Assembly: GCA_964548175.1 (NCBI GenBank)
Contig: CAZJQS010000013.1
Location: 1-64,000 of the forward strand
DNA: 64,000 bases
Direction: 5' to 3'
Source: JANQPA01 sp964548175
GTDB taxonomy: Bacteria > Bacteroidota > Bacteroidia > Chitinophagales > Saprospiraceae
Position 1 is the first letter of the stretch. Each line of letters starts with the position of its first letter. Under the pieces are notes generated by a model. That model was not told the DNA's origin. It made no database searches and saw nothing but the letters and a program-made list of their open reading frames with translations. The position numbers and the translations under genes are program-made. Below, piece after piece: positions 24,916 to 32,952 of this stretch.

Positions 24916-25407
24916 TTAGTCCTTCTTCTCTTTTTTATTCTTTTTCGCCTTCTCTTCTTCAATGATCTCCTCGACCACTTCTTTTCCTTTGGTAAATTGT
25001 TTTTGGTAGAACTCACGGAAGCTTTCCGGATTGATGTCTTTCAGGGTCCCACCACTATCAAAATGCTCTTTGAAAACAAGTCCGGTAGCGTAGGTAGAAG
25101 CCCCTGCAAAAGCAGCCAGTGAAGCCCCTCCCAACGCCCAGCCGATACCGGGCACACTTTTCAACGCTGAGCGAATGGCGTATGCCGGCAATCGGCCGCC
25201 TATGGTGTTAAATAAGGCCAGCGTAACGGCCTTTCCACGTTGTGAGCTGTAATCCTTTTCATACAACTCACACAATTGTTTGATCATATCGATCTGCACG
25301 GCGGATATGGCGGCCAGATCAATGAATGGCACCGGTATCCATCCCGGGACGACGGAAAACCATACGTGATTTTTGATGATCTTATCAGCCTGTTCTGCTT
25401 TAGTCAT
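24916..25407 (-). CDS. DUF697-like membrane protein
   Basis: The 163-residue protein has the pattern of the YcjF/DUF697 domain: AEQADKIIKNHVWFSVVPGW, then IPVPFIDLAAISAVQIDMIKQLC, a glycine-rich hydrophobic part (VPGIGWALGGASLAAFAGAS, 85-104) and a charged, lysine/glutamate-rich tail. DUF697 proteins are often found fused to or next to GTPases; here no GTPase is adjacent, the nearest being the dynamin-like protein at 56.8 kb. It probably lies at the inner membrane. It is a single gene, convergent with rocD across a MITE-like element. Confidence 0.8.
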   Translation of the reverse strand: MTKAEQADKIIKNHVWFSVVPGWIPVPFIDLAAISAVQIDMIKQLCELYEKDYSSQRGKAVTLALFNTIGGRLPAYAIRSALKSVPGIGWALGGASLAAFAGASTYATGLVFKEHFDSGGTLKDINPESFREFYQKQFTKGKEVVEEIIEEEKAKKNKKEKKD

Positions 25408-25595
25408 TAGATTTGAATTTTTCAGTTGAATGATTTTTAATGTTCTATTTTTTTTTTACAAGTTCGAATTATTTCGACCAGCTGGTTATTCTGCCACACG
25501 ATCCTATAAAATATAACGATTTTTTCGTTACTACAACTAACCGTGCCTTGTAAAAAATGTCTTCTAACTACCTTGTGTAGGTTTATGGCAACATC

Positions 25596-26156
25596 TCAAA
25601 ACGAGCAATTGCAATTTTTCAGCCTAACGGTTTTCCGAGGCTTGTAGTCTCTCGCATCACCGATGCCGAGTCGTTCTAACTGATTGACCATTTTGCGGTA
25701 AATTCTTCTTTCCATGAGGTCGGTGCCACATTCTTTCAATTTGAGCAGGTAATCGCAATCATTGTAGCCTCCACGAATGGCCAGGCGGGCTCTGTAGTAT
25801 TCTTTGTCGTTACAGATCACTTTTTCGAAATGGTGGACATACACCAAGTGAATGTATTCTGTATATACTCCACGGCCGTAGGGAATGCCGAAAAACCATT
25901 CTCTTCTTTCCCATAGTTTGTTTTTCAAAGTTCCAAGGTTCTCTTTTCCACATTCTCCATTTTCAAAAGCCAAGAGGGCCTTCTGATTGGTCCGGGGTTC
26001 GTAGGCGATCAGTTGTTCATAGATGGAATGTTCAAATTTGGCTTTTCCCGCCGTTCTCCATTCCTCTCTGGGGTCAAGCCAGCTGAATAAAATAAAGAAG
26101 ATCAGCATGCCGAGTCCCAGCAATACCATGCTGTTGTTTGTCCATCGGGTACTCAT
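25596..26156 (-). CDS. Single-pass membrane protein of unknown function
   Basis: I do not recognise this 186-residue protein. Residues 9-26 (SMVLLGLGMLIFFILFSWL) are one membrane anchor with a short N-terminus inside. The rest is a soluble domain, probably outside the cytoplasm, with several aromatic and charged residues and six or seven cysteines (C64, C115, C134, C142 and a final KNCNCSF). These could form disulfides. The start ATG is the only reasonable one. It is on the same strand as the DUF697 gene, 188 bases upstream of it, with no sign that they share a function. Confidence 0.65.
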   Translation of the reverse strand: MSTRWTNNSMVLLGLGMLIFFILFSWLDPREEWRTAGKAKFEHSIYEQLIAYEPRTNQKALLAFENGECGKENLGTLKNKLWERREWFFGIPYGRGVYTEYIHLVYVHHFEKVICNDKEYYRARLAIRGGYNDCDYLLKLKECGTDLMERRIYRKMVNQLERLGIGDARDYKPRKTVRLKNCNCSF

Positions 26157-26656
26157 ATGTTATTTGATTTTGGATGTTTAATTCAAAGATCAGCATAAAT
26201 GTCAAAAAAGGAAAGGGGATGGAATAGACGAGTCAGCAGTACTTTCATGTCAAAACAAAAAATAAGCATTCTAGATAAAATCAAAATAAAATAATGGAAT
26301 AATTAATAAAGAGTAGGCCGGCCGTGTATTTGCCGGCCTATGCTCCATTAACCGGTTAATTTTATTGTTTTCCTGGGTACATTTTCCATTTTCCTTGCAC
26401 TATAAAAAATGTACTTGCTTTAGCGGCAGCAAACATCGATACTACTACGACGATGTGTTATTTTTTTATAATTTCGTCGCATATGAAGAAATGTAAATGG
26501 TAAAGCCGATCTGAGGAGGGAACAATCTAAAGGAACCCTTTATCGTTTAAATACATTAAGAATGTTAAAGCTTTGAGGCCAGGCAATAATTGCGATTACC
26601 GAAAAAAGAACCTGAAACCATAAAACACATTAACGTCAAAAAATAATCCTTACCAT
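26157..26656. other. Divergent intergenic region with a GC hairpin
   Basis: This gap of 500 bases separates two divergent genes. TAGGCCGGC (26314-26322) is perfectly inverted at 26332-26340 but has no T-tract. A long leader precedes the TPR gene. It contains TTGCTTTAGCGGC (near 26415), somewhat like the TACTTTAGCG seen before lolD, and an AGGAGG (26513) that has no start codon at the right distance. Nothing else is recognised. Confidence 0.5.
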
Positions 26657-29600
26657 ATGATGGCAAAAAAATATGTTCTGTTGTGGGGAATGGTATTGCT
26701 ATCCACCCTGCTTTGCGCTCAGAAAACGACCATTTACACCGATGCTAACCGGGCCTACAAAGAAGGGCTTGATTTTTATGATAAAGGGTTGTATGCCCAG
26801 GCCCAGGAGAAATTCCGACAAGCTGTTACGATGCTTCGCCCGATCAACGAAACCCAGGCCCGCCTTCTGATGGACCAGGCTGAGCTCAGCGAGGTTAAGT
26901 GCGCGGTCAGGCTGGAACAAATCGACGGAGAAAAGAATCTGATCAACTTTATCCGGAATAAAAAGCCGGATCCTATTTATGATGAGGCTTTACTAGAGAT
27001 CGCCACTTATTATTTCAATGCCCGCGAATACCAAAAAGCAAATGCTTACTATGACCAGGTCCCTACCCTGGGCATGAAAAGCGCTGAGCGAGCCGAGATC
27101 AAATTTAAAATGGGCTATGGTTATTTTGCCCAAAAACAATTCGCCAACGCCAAACGGACGTTCACAGAGATTAAAGACGTTCAGGGCGATTACTACTATC
27201 CTTCTAATTATTATCTGGGGCTTTGCTATTTTTTTGACGGCGACTATGACAGCTCGATCCGTAATCTGAAAATAGCGGGAACCTCCTCAGAATACGACGA
27301 TGAAATTCCCTATTACCTGACACAGATATTTTTTGCACAGCGCCGCTTTGATGAGCTCATCGCCTACGCCGAACCCAAATTGAACGAACGTGGGCTGGAC
27401 AACAAAAAAGAGATGTATCAGTTGGTCGGTCAGTCCTATTTTGAAAAAGGCAATTATTCGCAGGCGCTGACCTACCTGTCTTATTATGCTGAACAAACTA
27501 ATAAACTGCGCGAAGAGGAATTCTACCAACTCGGCTTTGCACAATATCAGGTCGGGCAATACGAAGAAGCCATCAAAAGTTTCAAGGAACTGTCGGACGT
27601 TAACTCCCTGATCGGTCAGAATGCTATGTTCTATTTGGCGGATTCCTATCTCAAGCTGGGGCAAAAACGGAATGCGCTGACTCCTCTGGCTACTGCCAAG
27701 CGCATGGAATTCGACCCGCAGATCCGTGAAGATGCCGTCTTCAATCATGCAAAGCTGGCTTATGAACTCAATCAGCCTAAGATAGCCATTGCAGACTTAC
27801 AGCAAATACAACCCGAATCACAGTATTATCTGGAAGCCCAGCAACTGATGGGAAGTATCTTCCTCAATTATCGTGATTATCAGCAGGCCCTGGACATTCT
27901 GGACAATATCCCTAATAAAACCCCGCAATTGCTGGAAACTTATCAAAAGGTCGCTCTTTACCGGGGGATGCAACTACTACAGGAAGGACAACCTAGCGTG
28001 GCCAAATCCTTTTTTGAAAAATCGCTCGAATATTCCTTTGACGGCCGTACAAAAGCCATTGCCATTTATTGGCTTGGAGAGATCGCGCATCGGGAAAAAC
28101 AATACGCCGCCAGCATACAACTGATGAACCAGTTCCTGACTCTGGCACAGACTCAACGTAACCTCCCGGACGAGTCTTCTGTATTCACCGCCAACTACGT
28201 CCAGGGATATAACTATTTCAAGCAAGAAAATTATACTGCGGCGCAACAATACTTCGCTTTCGTTGTGGATGGCATAAAGAGGAACCAATCTTTCATTCGC
28301 AACACCAAGATCAGCAATCAGATTCTTGGTGACGCTACGATGCGGGCAGGTGATTGCCTCTTCAAGCGCAATCAATACCAGGCTGCTGTACAGTTTTATG
28401 ATGAAGCCATTTCCAACCGCTACAGCGGATACGATTACGCGATTTTTCAGAAAGCCCTGATCGAAGGATTACGTGGCCGTACAACGGACAAGATCCTCGC
28501 CCTGGAAAGGATCCCCAAAGAATTTCCCAAGTCGGAATTTGCCGATGACGCTCTGCTGGCCCTGGGCGCCACTTACCAGGAAATGGGCAAACTCGGAGAA
28601 GCTTCGGCTCCCCTCCAAAGACTCGTCAGCGAATACAGTAAGAGCTCGCCCCTGGTCAATCAAGCCTATATGAGGCTAGGCCTGATCAGCTACAACGGCG
28701 GGAATCTGAATGCGGCGATCAATTACTACAAGCAGGTTTTGAATAACAATCCCGAGCCGACGGAAACCAGCCAATCTCTTGCTGCCTTAAGGGAGATCTA
28801 TGTAGATGACCTGGGCCGGCCGGATGACTATTTCGCACTGCTCCGCACCACTGGGCTGACGGTCGACAATTTCGAGCGGGATTCATTGAACTATCAGGCT
28901 GCCCTCGGTCGTTATGAAACCGGCGATTATCAGCGCGCCATCACTGCCTTTACTAATTACATCCAAAACTTTCCTAATGGATGGTATTTGCTGGATGCTT
29001 ATTACTATCGCGGAGAAGCTTACAGCTCCACACGGAGATTTGACGAAGCGCTGAACGACTATGAGTTTGTCATTAATAAAGGCCCTTCCCGTTTCTATCT
29101 TCAAGCGTTGGAGAAGGCCGCCATCATAGCCTACAACCATTCACAGAATTTCCAAAAGTCTTACGAATATTACAATCTGCTCGAGGTGGCGGCCACTGAT
29201 CCTGAAAAGGTATTCGACGCCCAACTGGGGGCGCTGCGTAGTGCTTATCGCAGCAATAACACTCAGGCTGTGTATAACCTTTCTTCCAAAGTAGCCAATA
29301 ATCCCAATGCCACCGTAGAACAGCGGGCATCCGCTAACTTCTACCTGGGCAAACTGGCCTTCGACCAGGGAGATCTGGACAATGCGCTGAGGGCCTTTAC
29401 TCAAGTCACCCAAATGGTGAACAACGAACAGGCCGCAGAAGCCCGGTACCTCAGAGCTGAGATCTATTACCGGAAAGGTCAATTAGAGCAAGCCAAACAG
29501 ATCACGCTAAATGCCAATAGCGAAAGCTCCGCTTATCCTTATTGGGTGGCTAAAAGCGTATTGCTGCTCGGAACCATTCTGCATGATCAGAATGATCTGC

Positions 29601-29779
29601 TCAACGCCAGAGCAGCTCTAGAAGCCTTAATTGAAAATTATAACGACGACCAGGAAATCGTTAACCAGGCCAGGATCAAACTTAATCAGGTCAATCTGAA
29701 AATTGAACAGAACAGCAGATTGAATCGAAATTTTGATTCCGGTAATATGGAATTTAATAATAACGGGAATAATAATTAG
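26657..29779 (+). CDS. Large exported tetratricopeptide-repeat protein
   Basis: The 1040-residue protein has a signal peptide (1-22, LLCAQ; a second ATG one codon later is equally good) and TPR repeats along almost the whole length. Examples are ANRAYKEGLDFYDKGLYAQA, GQSYFEKGNYSQALTYLSYY, LGEIAHREKQYAASIQLMNQ and LGKLAFDQGDLDNALRAF. Its middle resembles the YbgF/CpoB-type repeats used in envelope complexes. It ends in an asparagine-rich tail (FNNNGNNN). The next gene, 69 bases on, encodes an outer-membrane barrel, so the two are probably an envelope complex. This gene pair is familiar from Bacteroidota genomes, but its role is unknown to me. Confidence 0.9.
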   Translation: MMAKKYVLLWGMVLLSTLLCAQKTTIYTDANRAYKEGLDFYDKGLYAQAQEKFRQAVTMLRPINETQARLLMDQAELSEVKCAVRLEQIDGEKNLINFIRNKKPDPIYDEALLEIATYYFNAREYQKANAYYDQVPTLGMKSAERAEIKFKMGYGYFAQKQFANAKRTFTEIKDVQGDYYYPSNYYLGLCYFFDGDYDSSIRNLKIAGTSSEYDDEIPYYLTQIFFAQRRFDELIAYAEPKLNERGLDNKKEMYQLVGQSYFEKGNYSQALTYLSYYAEQTNKLREEEFYQLGFAQYQVGQYEEAIKSFKELSDVNSLIGQNAMFYLADSYLKLGQKRNALTPLATAKRMEFDPQIREDAVFNHAKLAYELNQPKIAIADLQQIQPESQYYLEAQQLMGSIFLNYRDYQQALDILDNIPNKTPQLLETYQKVALYRGMQLLQEGQPSVAKSFFEKSLEYSFDGRTKAIAIYWLGEIAHREKQYAASIQLMNQFLTLAQTQRNLPDESSVFTANYVQGYNYFKQENYTAAQQYFAFVVDGIKRNQSFIRNTKISNQILGDATMRAGDCLFKRNQYQAAVQFYDEAISNRYSGYDYAIFQKALIEGLRGRTTDKILALERIPKEFPKSEFADDALLALGATYQEMGKLGEASAPLQRLVSEYSKSSPLVNQAYMRLGLISYNGGNLNAAINYYKQVLNNNPEPTETSQSLAALREIYVDDLGRPDDYFALLRTTGLTVDNFERDSLNYQAALGRYETGDYQRAITAFTNYIQNFPNGWYLLDAYYYRGEAYSSTRRFDEALNDYEFVINKGPSRFYLQALEKAAIIAYNHSQNFQKSYEYYNLLEVAATDPEKVFDAQLGALRSAYRSNNTQAVYNLSSKVANNPNATVEQRASANFYLGKLAFDQGDLDNALRAFTQVTQMVNNEQAAEARYLRAEIYYRKGQLEQAKQITLNANSESSAYPYWVAKSVLLLGTILHDQNDLLNARAALEALIENYNDDQEIVNQARIKLNQVNLKIEQNSRLNRNFDSGNMEFNNNGNNN

Positions 29780-29848
29780 GTTTTGGGTTTTGAGTAAAAA
29801 ATTGATTATCAGTCACTAACAGTTGAACAAACCAACAAACCAATTCAA

Positions 29849-31474
29849 ATGATAAAAAGATATTTGTCTTTACTATTCATACTGCTACCGCTCTGGATGT
29901 GGGCACAAGACCCCGGATTAGGCACGGAGCAGGTAGAGGTCATCAAAGAATTTGAAGCGCGGCTGTTAAACACAGAAAAGGTAGGCCTTTCGCCGGAATT
30001 ACCTTCTCTGGATACCGTCACCACCCTTCAGAATTATAATGTGGTTGCAAGAATGCTGAACGTTCAGTATTTGCCACCTGAAATACGCCCTCAATCTTAC
30101 CGGGAATCCATTGCTGAAGACGTATACCGGGGATATGCTCAATTCGGCGGAGGCTTTCCGAAGGCCTTCTACGGAAAAGCGGGCTATCATTTAAGTAATG
30201 AGCAGCTGGAACTGGGAGCTGATCTCTTATTGAACGGAGCGGACAACAGCAACCAGGTGGAGAACCAAAAATATTTTACCGGACAAATAGGTGCAGACGG
30301 CACTTATTTCTTTGATCCCGGCTATGCGGTGAGTGGCCGGATCGGATACCAGGCCGACAATCTCTTCTACTACGGCTACAACGATCTGGCTGAGGAAGAG
30401 GGAAGGACCATTTCTTTTGAACCGGAAGATGTAAAACAGCATTTTCGCACCTTCAACCTTGGGGGCTCGGTCTTTAATGGAGAACGAACGGAGGCCGACT
30501 TTAATTACCGCGCCGACCTGGATGTTTATTTCCTGCGGGACAACTACGCCAGCAAGGAAAACGGTTATAAAGTTCAACTGGCAGCCACCAAATGGTTTGA
30601 AGAGACGCATTCGCTGGATGTGAAATTGATCACGGACTTTACCACCTATCGCGATACCGCCAGACAGACGCTGAACAACATCTTTCTACATCCCTCATTC
30701 ACCTACCATTCGGATGCTTTTCAGGCACGAATCGGGCTGAACCTGGCTTCCCATCAAGATGAGTTCACCTTTTTCCCTGACGTCGAGGTCACGGTCAATG
30801 TTCTTGAAAAGGTGCTCACGGCTTTTGCAGGAGTGGAAGGTTCCTTACACAAAAACAATTACCAGAACCTGACAAACTACAACCCGTTTATCGTCCCCAG
30901 ACCTGAGCTAAGGAACACCAGCTATTATCACTTTTTCGGCGGAATCAAGGGAGAGTATCAGGGTATTAACTATCACGCTCAATTAGGTTATAAGAATACC
31001 GATGACCTGGCTTTGTATTTATCCAACGGCGATACCGTTCCCCAATTTAATGTTCTATACGACACTGTCGGCATTTTCACCATCAGCGGCTCTTTGAGCG
31101 CTCCCTTATTTGAAAACCTGGAGATCGTCGGTTCATTTGCGCAGCATGTTTATTCTCCCAGCAGCCAGGATAAAGCCTGGCATTTGCCGAGCCTGGAAGT
31201 CAGCGTCGGCGCCCGTTACAAGACAATGGAAGACAAGCTGACTTTAAAAGGAGATTTATTTGTAGAGAATGGAGTGCCTTTTCGTAGAGCAGATGGCAGT
31301 TCGCAAAATTTGAACGCTCTTTTTGACATCAATGCAGGGGCAGAATTTCAATTCACCGAAAACATCGGAGGCTTTGTTCAGATCAATAACCTGCTGAATA
31401 ATAATCGCCAGCGATGGCGCTATTATCCCATCATGGGAATTAACGGCGTAGTCGGATTAACCGCCAGATTCTGA
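29849..31474 (+). CDS. Outer-membrane beta-barrel protein without plug, paired with the TPR protein
   Basis: The 541-residue protein has a signal peptide (1-19, WMWAQ), then about 75 residues, then from about residue 95 alternating strands typical of a TonB-receptor-like barrel, ending in GLTARF with the terminal aromatic residue of outer-membrane proteins. Neither a plug nor a carboxypeptidase-regulatory domain is seen, so it is about half the size of usual TonB receptors and probably not an energy-coupled importer. It follows the TPR gene on the same strand. The TPR protein could sit on its periplasmic face. Confidence 0.8.
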   Translation: MIKRYLSLLFILLPLWMWAQDPGLGTEQVEVIKEFEARLLNTEKVGLSPELPSLDTVTTLQNYNVVARMLNVQYLPPEIRPQSYRESIAEDVYRGYAQFGGGFPKAFYGKAGYHLSNEQLELGADLLLNGADNSNQVENQKYFTGQIGADGTYFFDPGYAVSGRIGYQADNLFYYGYNDLAEEEGRTISFEPEDVKQHFRTFNLGGSVFNGERTEADFNYRADLDVYFLRDNYASKENGYKVQLAATKWFEETHSLDVKLITDFTTYRDTARQTLNNIFLHPSFTYHSDAFQARIGLNLASHQDEFTFFPDVEVTVNVLEKVLTAFAGVEGSLHKNNYQNLTNYNPFIVPRPELRNTSYYHFFGGIKGEYQGINYHAQLGYKNTDDLALYLSNGDTVPQFNVLYDTVGIFTISGSLSAPLFENLEIVGSFAQHVYSPSSQDKAWHLPSLEVSVGARYKTMEDKLTLKGDLFVENGVPFRRADGSSQNLNALFDINAGAEFQFTENIGGFVQINNLLNNNRQRWRYYPIMGINGVVGLTARF

Positions 31475-31498
31475 TATTTCAAAGATTCGGCTGAGCTG

Positions 31499-31581
31499 TT
31501 TAGCACGTAGATTTCGCAAATAAGGCAGATTTTTTATTACCACATGATGATTTGCATTATCAGCGAAATCTGCATGCTAAA
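31499..31581. repeat. Imperfect long inverted repeat after the barrel gene
   Basis: TTTAGCACGTAGATTTCGC (31499-31517) is inverted at 31563-31581 with 17 of 19 bases matching. It lies 25 bases after the stop codon of the barrel gene and could stop transcription, although no T-tract follows. The surrounding 260 bases up to the next gene show nothing else. Confidence 0.6.
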
Positions 31582-31738
31582 CAATTCGAAATACCCTCTT
31601 CTTTTTCATACCAAATTATCCTTCTTAAAACTTGGTCTTTTCTTTTTTTTATCCTAAAAAATATTTACTTTTCAAAACACTAGAGCTTCGAATTTAACAA
31701 GTCCTCTCATATTATTTTGTAAACAAAACTTCTTCAAT

Positions 31739-31987
31739 ATGAATATTACCTTCGAAGAACTGCGCGAGATCAAGCACAAGCTTCCTACCGGCAGCGTTAA
31801 GCGCATCGCAAACCAATTAAACTTAGATGAACAAACCGTTAGAAACTACTTTGGCGCCAACAACTTCGACGAAGGGAGCGTCACTGGAAAACATCGCCAG
31901 CCCGGTCCTGGAGGAGGGATCATCCATTTAACCGATACTACTATACTAGAATTAGCGAAGTCTATCATCACAAGTTCTGGAAAGTAA
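31739..31987 (+). CDS. Small helix-turn-helix DNA-binding protein
   Basis: The 82-residue protein starts MNITFEELREIKHKLPTGSV. It has a clear helix-turn-helix (about 18-40: VKRIANQLNLDEQTVRNYFG), a glycine/proline-rich turn (PGPGGGIIHLTD) and a last helix (TTILELAKSII). I know this arrangement as a conserved small protein of Bacteroidota with no established role. A strong terminator follows the stop codon, so it is a single-gene unit. Its targets are unknown. Confidence 0.82.
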   Translation: MNITFEELREIKHKLPTGSVKRIANQLNLDEQTVRNYFGANNFDEGSVTGKHRQPGPGGGIIHLTDTTILELAKSIITSSGK

Positions 31988-31993
31988 AAAGAA

Positions 31994-32027
31994 AAAAAGG
32001 CATTCTGTTCAGTCGGAATGCCTTTTT
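31994..32027. terminator. Bidirectional intrinsic terminator
   Basis: AAAAAGGCATTC (31994-32005) pairs with GAATGCCTTTTT (32016-32027). The A-run on one side and T-run on the other allow it to serve both the HTH gene and the convergent methyltransferase gene, whose stop codon touches its right arm. Confidence 0.9.
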
Positions 32028-32754
32028 ACATTTTCAGGTAAAATTCCCTGGTCAGCGCAATGTACGCTTCGGTCCAGTCATTACGCTCTTCTTTTTGGAT
32101 AACCAACTCATCTTCTTGCAGCATTTTCGGCTTACATTCAAACTGCATCAATAAGCGCTCCACCGGCTTTCCTGCTTTAGGTTTGACGTGCGTAACCTTT
32201 GTACAATACAAATGATAGCTTTGGGCCAACTCCTGGAAGCGTAAACCTTCAATATAAGGCAGGATCAGGCAGAATTTACCGCTTGGCGCCAGAAGTTTCC
32301 TTACAGCCGAAAGGAGATCACCATGCGGCATTTTCACGGTATGCCGGACGCTGTTGCGGTCCTGCTTATTGGAAAAGGTGCCACCGGAAAAGAAGGGCGG
32401 ATTGCTCACAATGAGGTCATAAGATCCGGCTTCAGGGTTTTTCGAAAATTCCTGTATAGACTGGTTAAACACGCGCATACGATCGGCCCAGGCCGCTCTC
32501 CGCATGTTTTCTCTGGTCTGTTCATAAGCTGATTCGTCGATCTCCACACCATCTACCTGGGCCTGTTCCGCCCGCTGCCCCAGCATAATGGCTATGACGC
32601 CACTTCCGGTGCCGATATCCAGAATGTTCTTTGCATCTGCCACATCAGCCCAGGCGCCCAGTAAAACGCCGTCGGTGCCGACCTTCATAGTGCATTTGTC
32701 CTGATGAATGTTGAATTTTTTAAATTCAAATGGAGCGGATGTTTTTGGTTCCAT
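32026..32754 (-). CDS. trmN6: tRNA1(Val) A37 N6-methyltransferase
   Basis: The 242-residue SAM-dependent methyltransferase has motif I in ILDIGTGSG (44-52), an acidic motif II in VDGVEID, and the catalytic NPPF box of N6-adenine methyltransferases in IVSNPPFFSGG (115-125). The phrase FKKFNIHQDKCTMKVGTDGVLLGAW (split as FKKFNIHQDK and MKVGTDGVLLGAW) near the N-terminus is characteristic of YfiC/TrmN6, which methylates A37 of a valine tRNA. All catalytic residues are present. It is convergent with the HTH gene, with the terminator shared. The upstream region contains a long palindrome (32822-32878). Confidence 0.92.
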   Translation of the reverse strand: MEPKTSAPFEFKKFNIHQDKCTMKVGTDGVLLGAWADVADAKNILDIGTGSGVIAIMLGQRAEQAQVDGVEIDESAYEQTRENMRRAAWADRMRVFNQSIQEFSKNPEAGSYDLIVSNPPFFSGGTFSNKQDRNSVRHTVKMPHGDLLSAVRKLLAPSGKFCLILPYIEGLRFQELAQSYHLYCTKVTHVKPKAGKPVERLLMQFECKPKMLQEDELVIQKEERNDWTEAYIALTREFYLKM

Positions 32755-32772
32755 ATCAAAATCACTTTGAAG

Positions 32773-32936
32773 GGATTGTATAAAAAGTTATGTTATCCGC
32801 TTGCGCGGCAAATAAAATTCTTTTTTGAGATTTTTGCAGAAGAAAATCTACGATTTTCTTCTGCAAAAATCTCAAAAATAAAATTATTTCAGCGGCGAAA
32901 ACTGCCGGCCGGCAGGCGAGTAACTAGACCGACTTT
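32773..32936. repeat. Family B long palindrome, copy 2
   Basis: A perfect 27-base inverted repeat: 32822-32848 with 32852-32878, loop TAC. The flanks TTGTATAAAAAGTTATG (32776) and CCGACTTTTCATTCA (32929) look like decayed versions of the terminal repeats TTGTGTAAAAAGTC / GACTTTTTACACAA of the copy at 24701. It fills the space between the start of trmN6 and the end of the DUF5689 gene. Confidence 0.8.
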
Positions 32937-32952
32937 TCATTCACCCCACTCG

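Noticed and set aside
26513..26518. AGGAGG in the leader of the TPR gene considered as a ribosome-binding site
   Set aside because: No start codon lies at a suitable distance and the frame of the TPR gene begins about 140 bases later.
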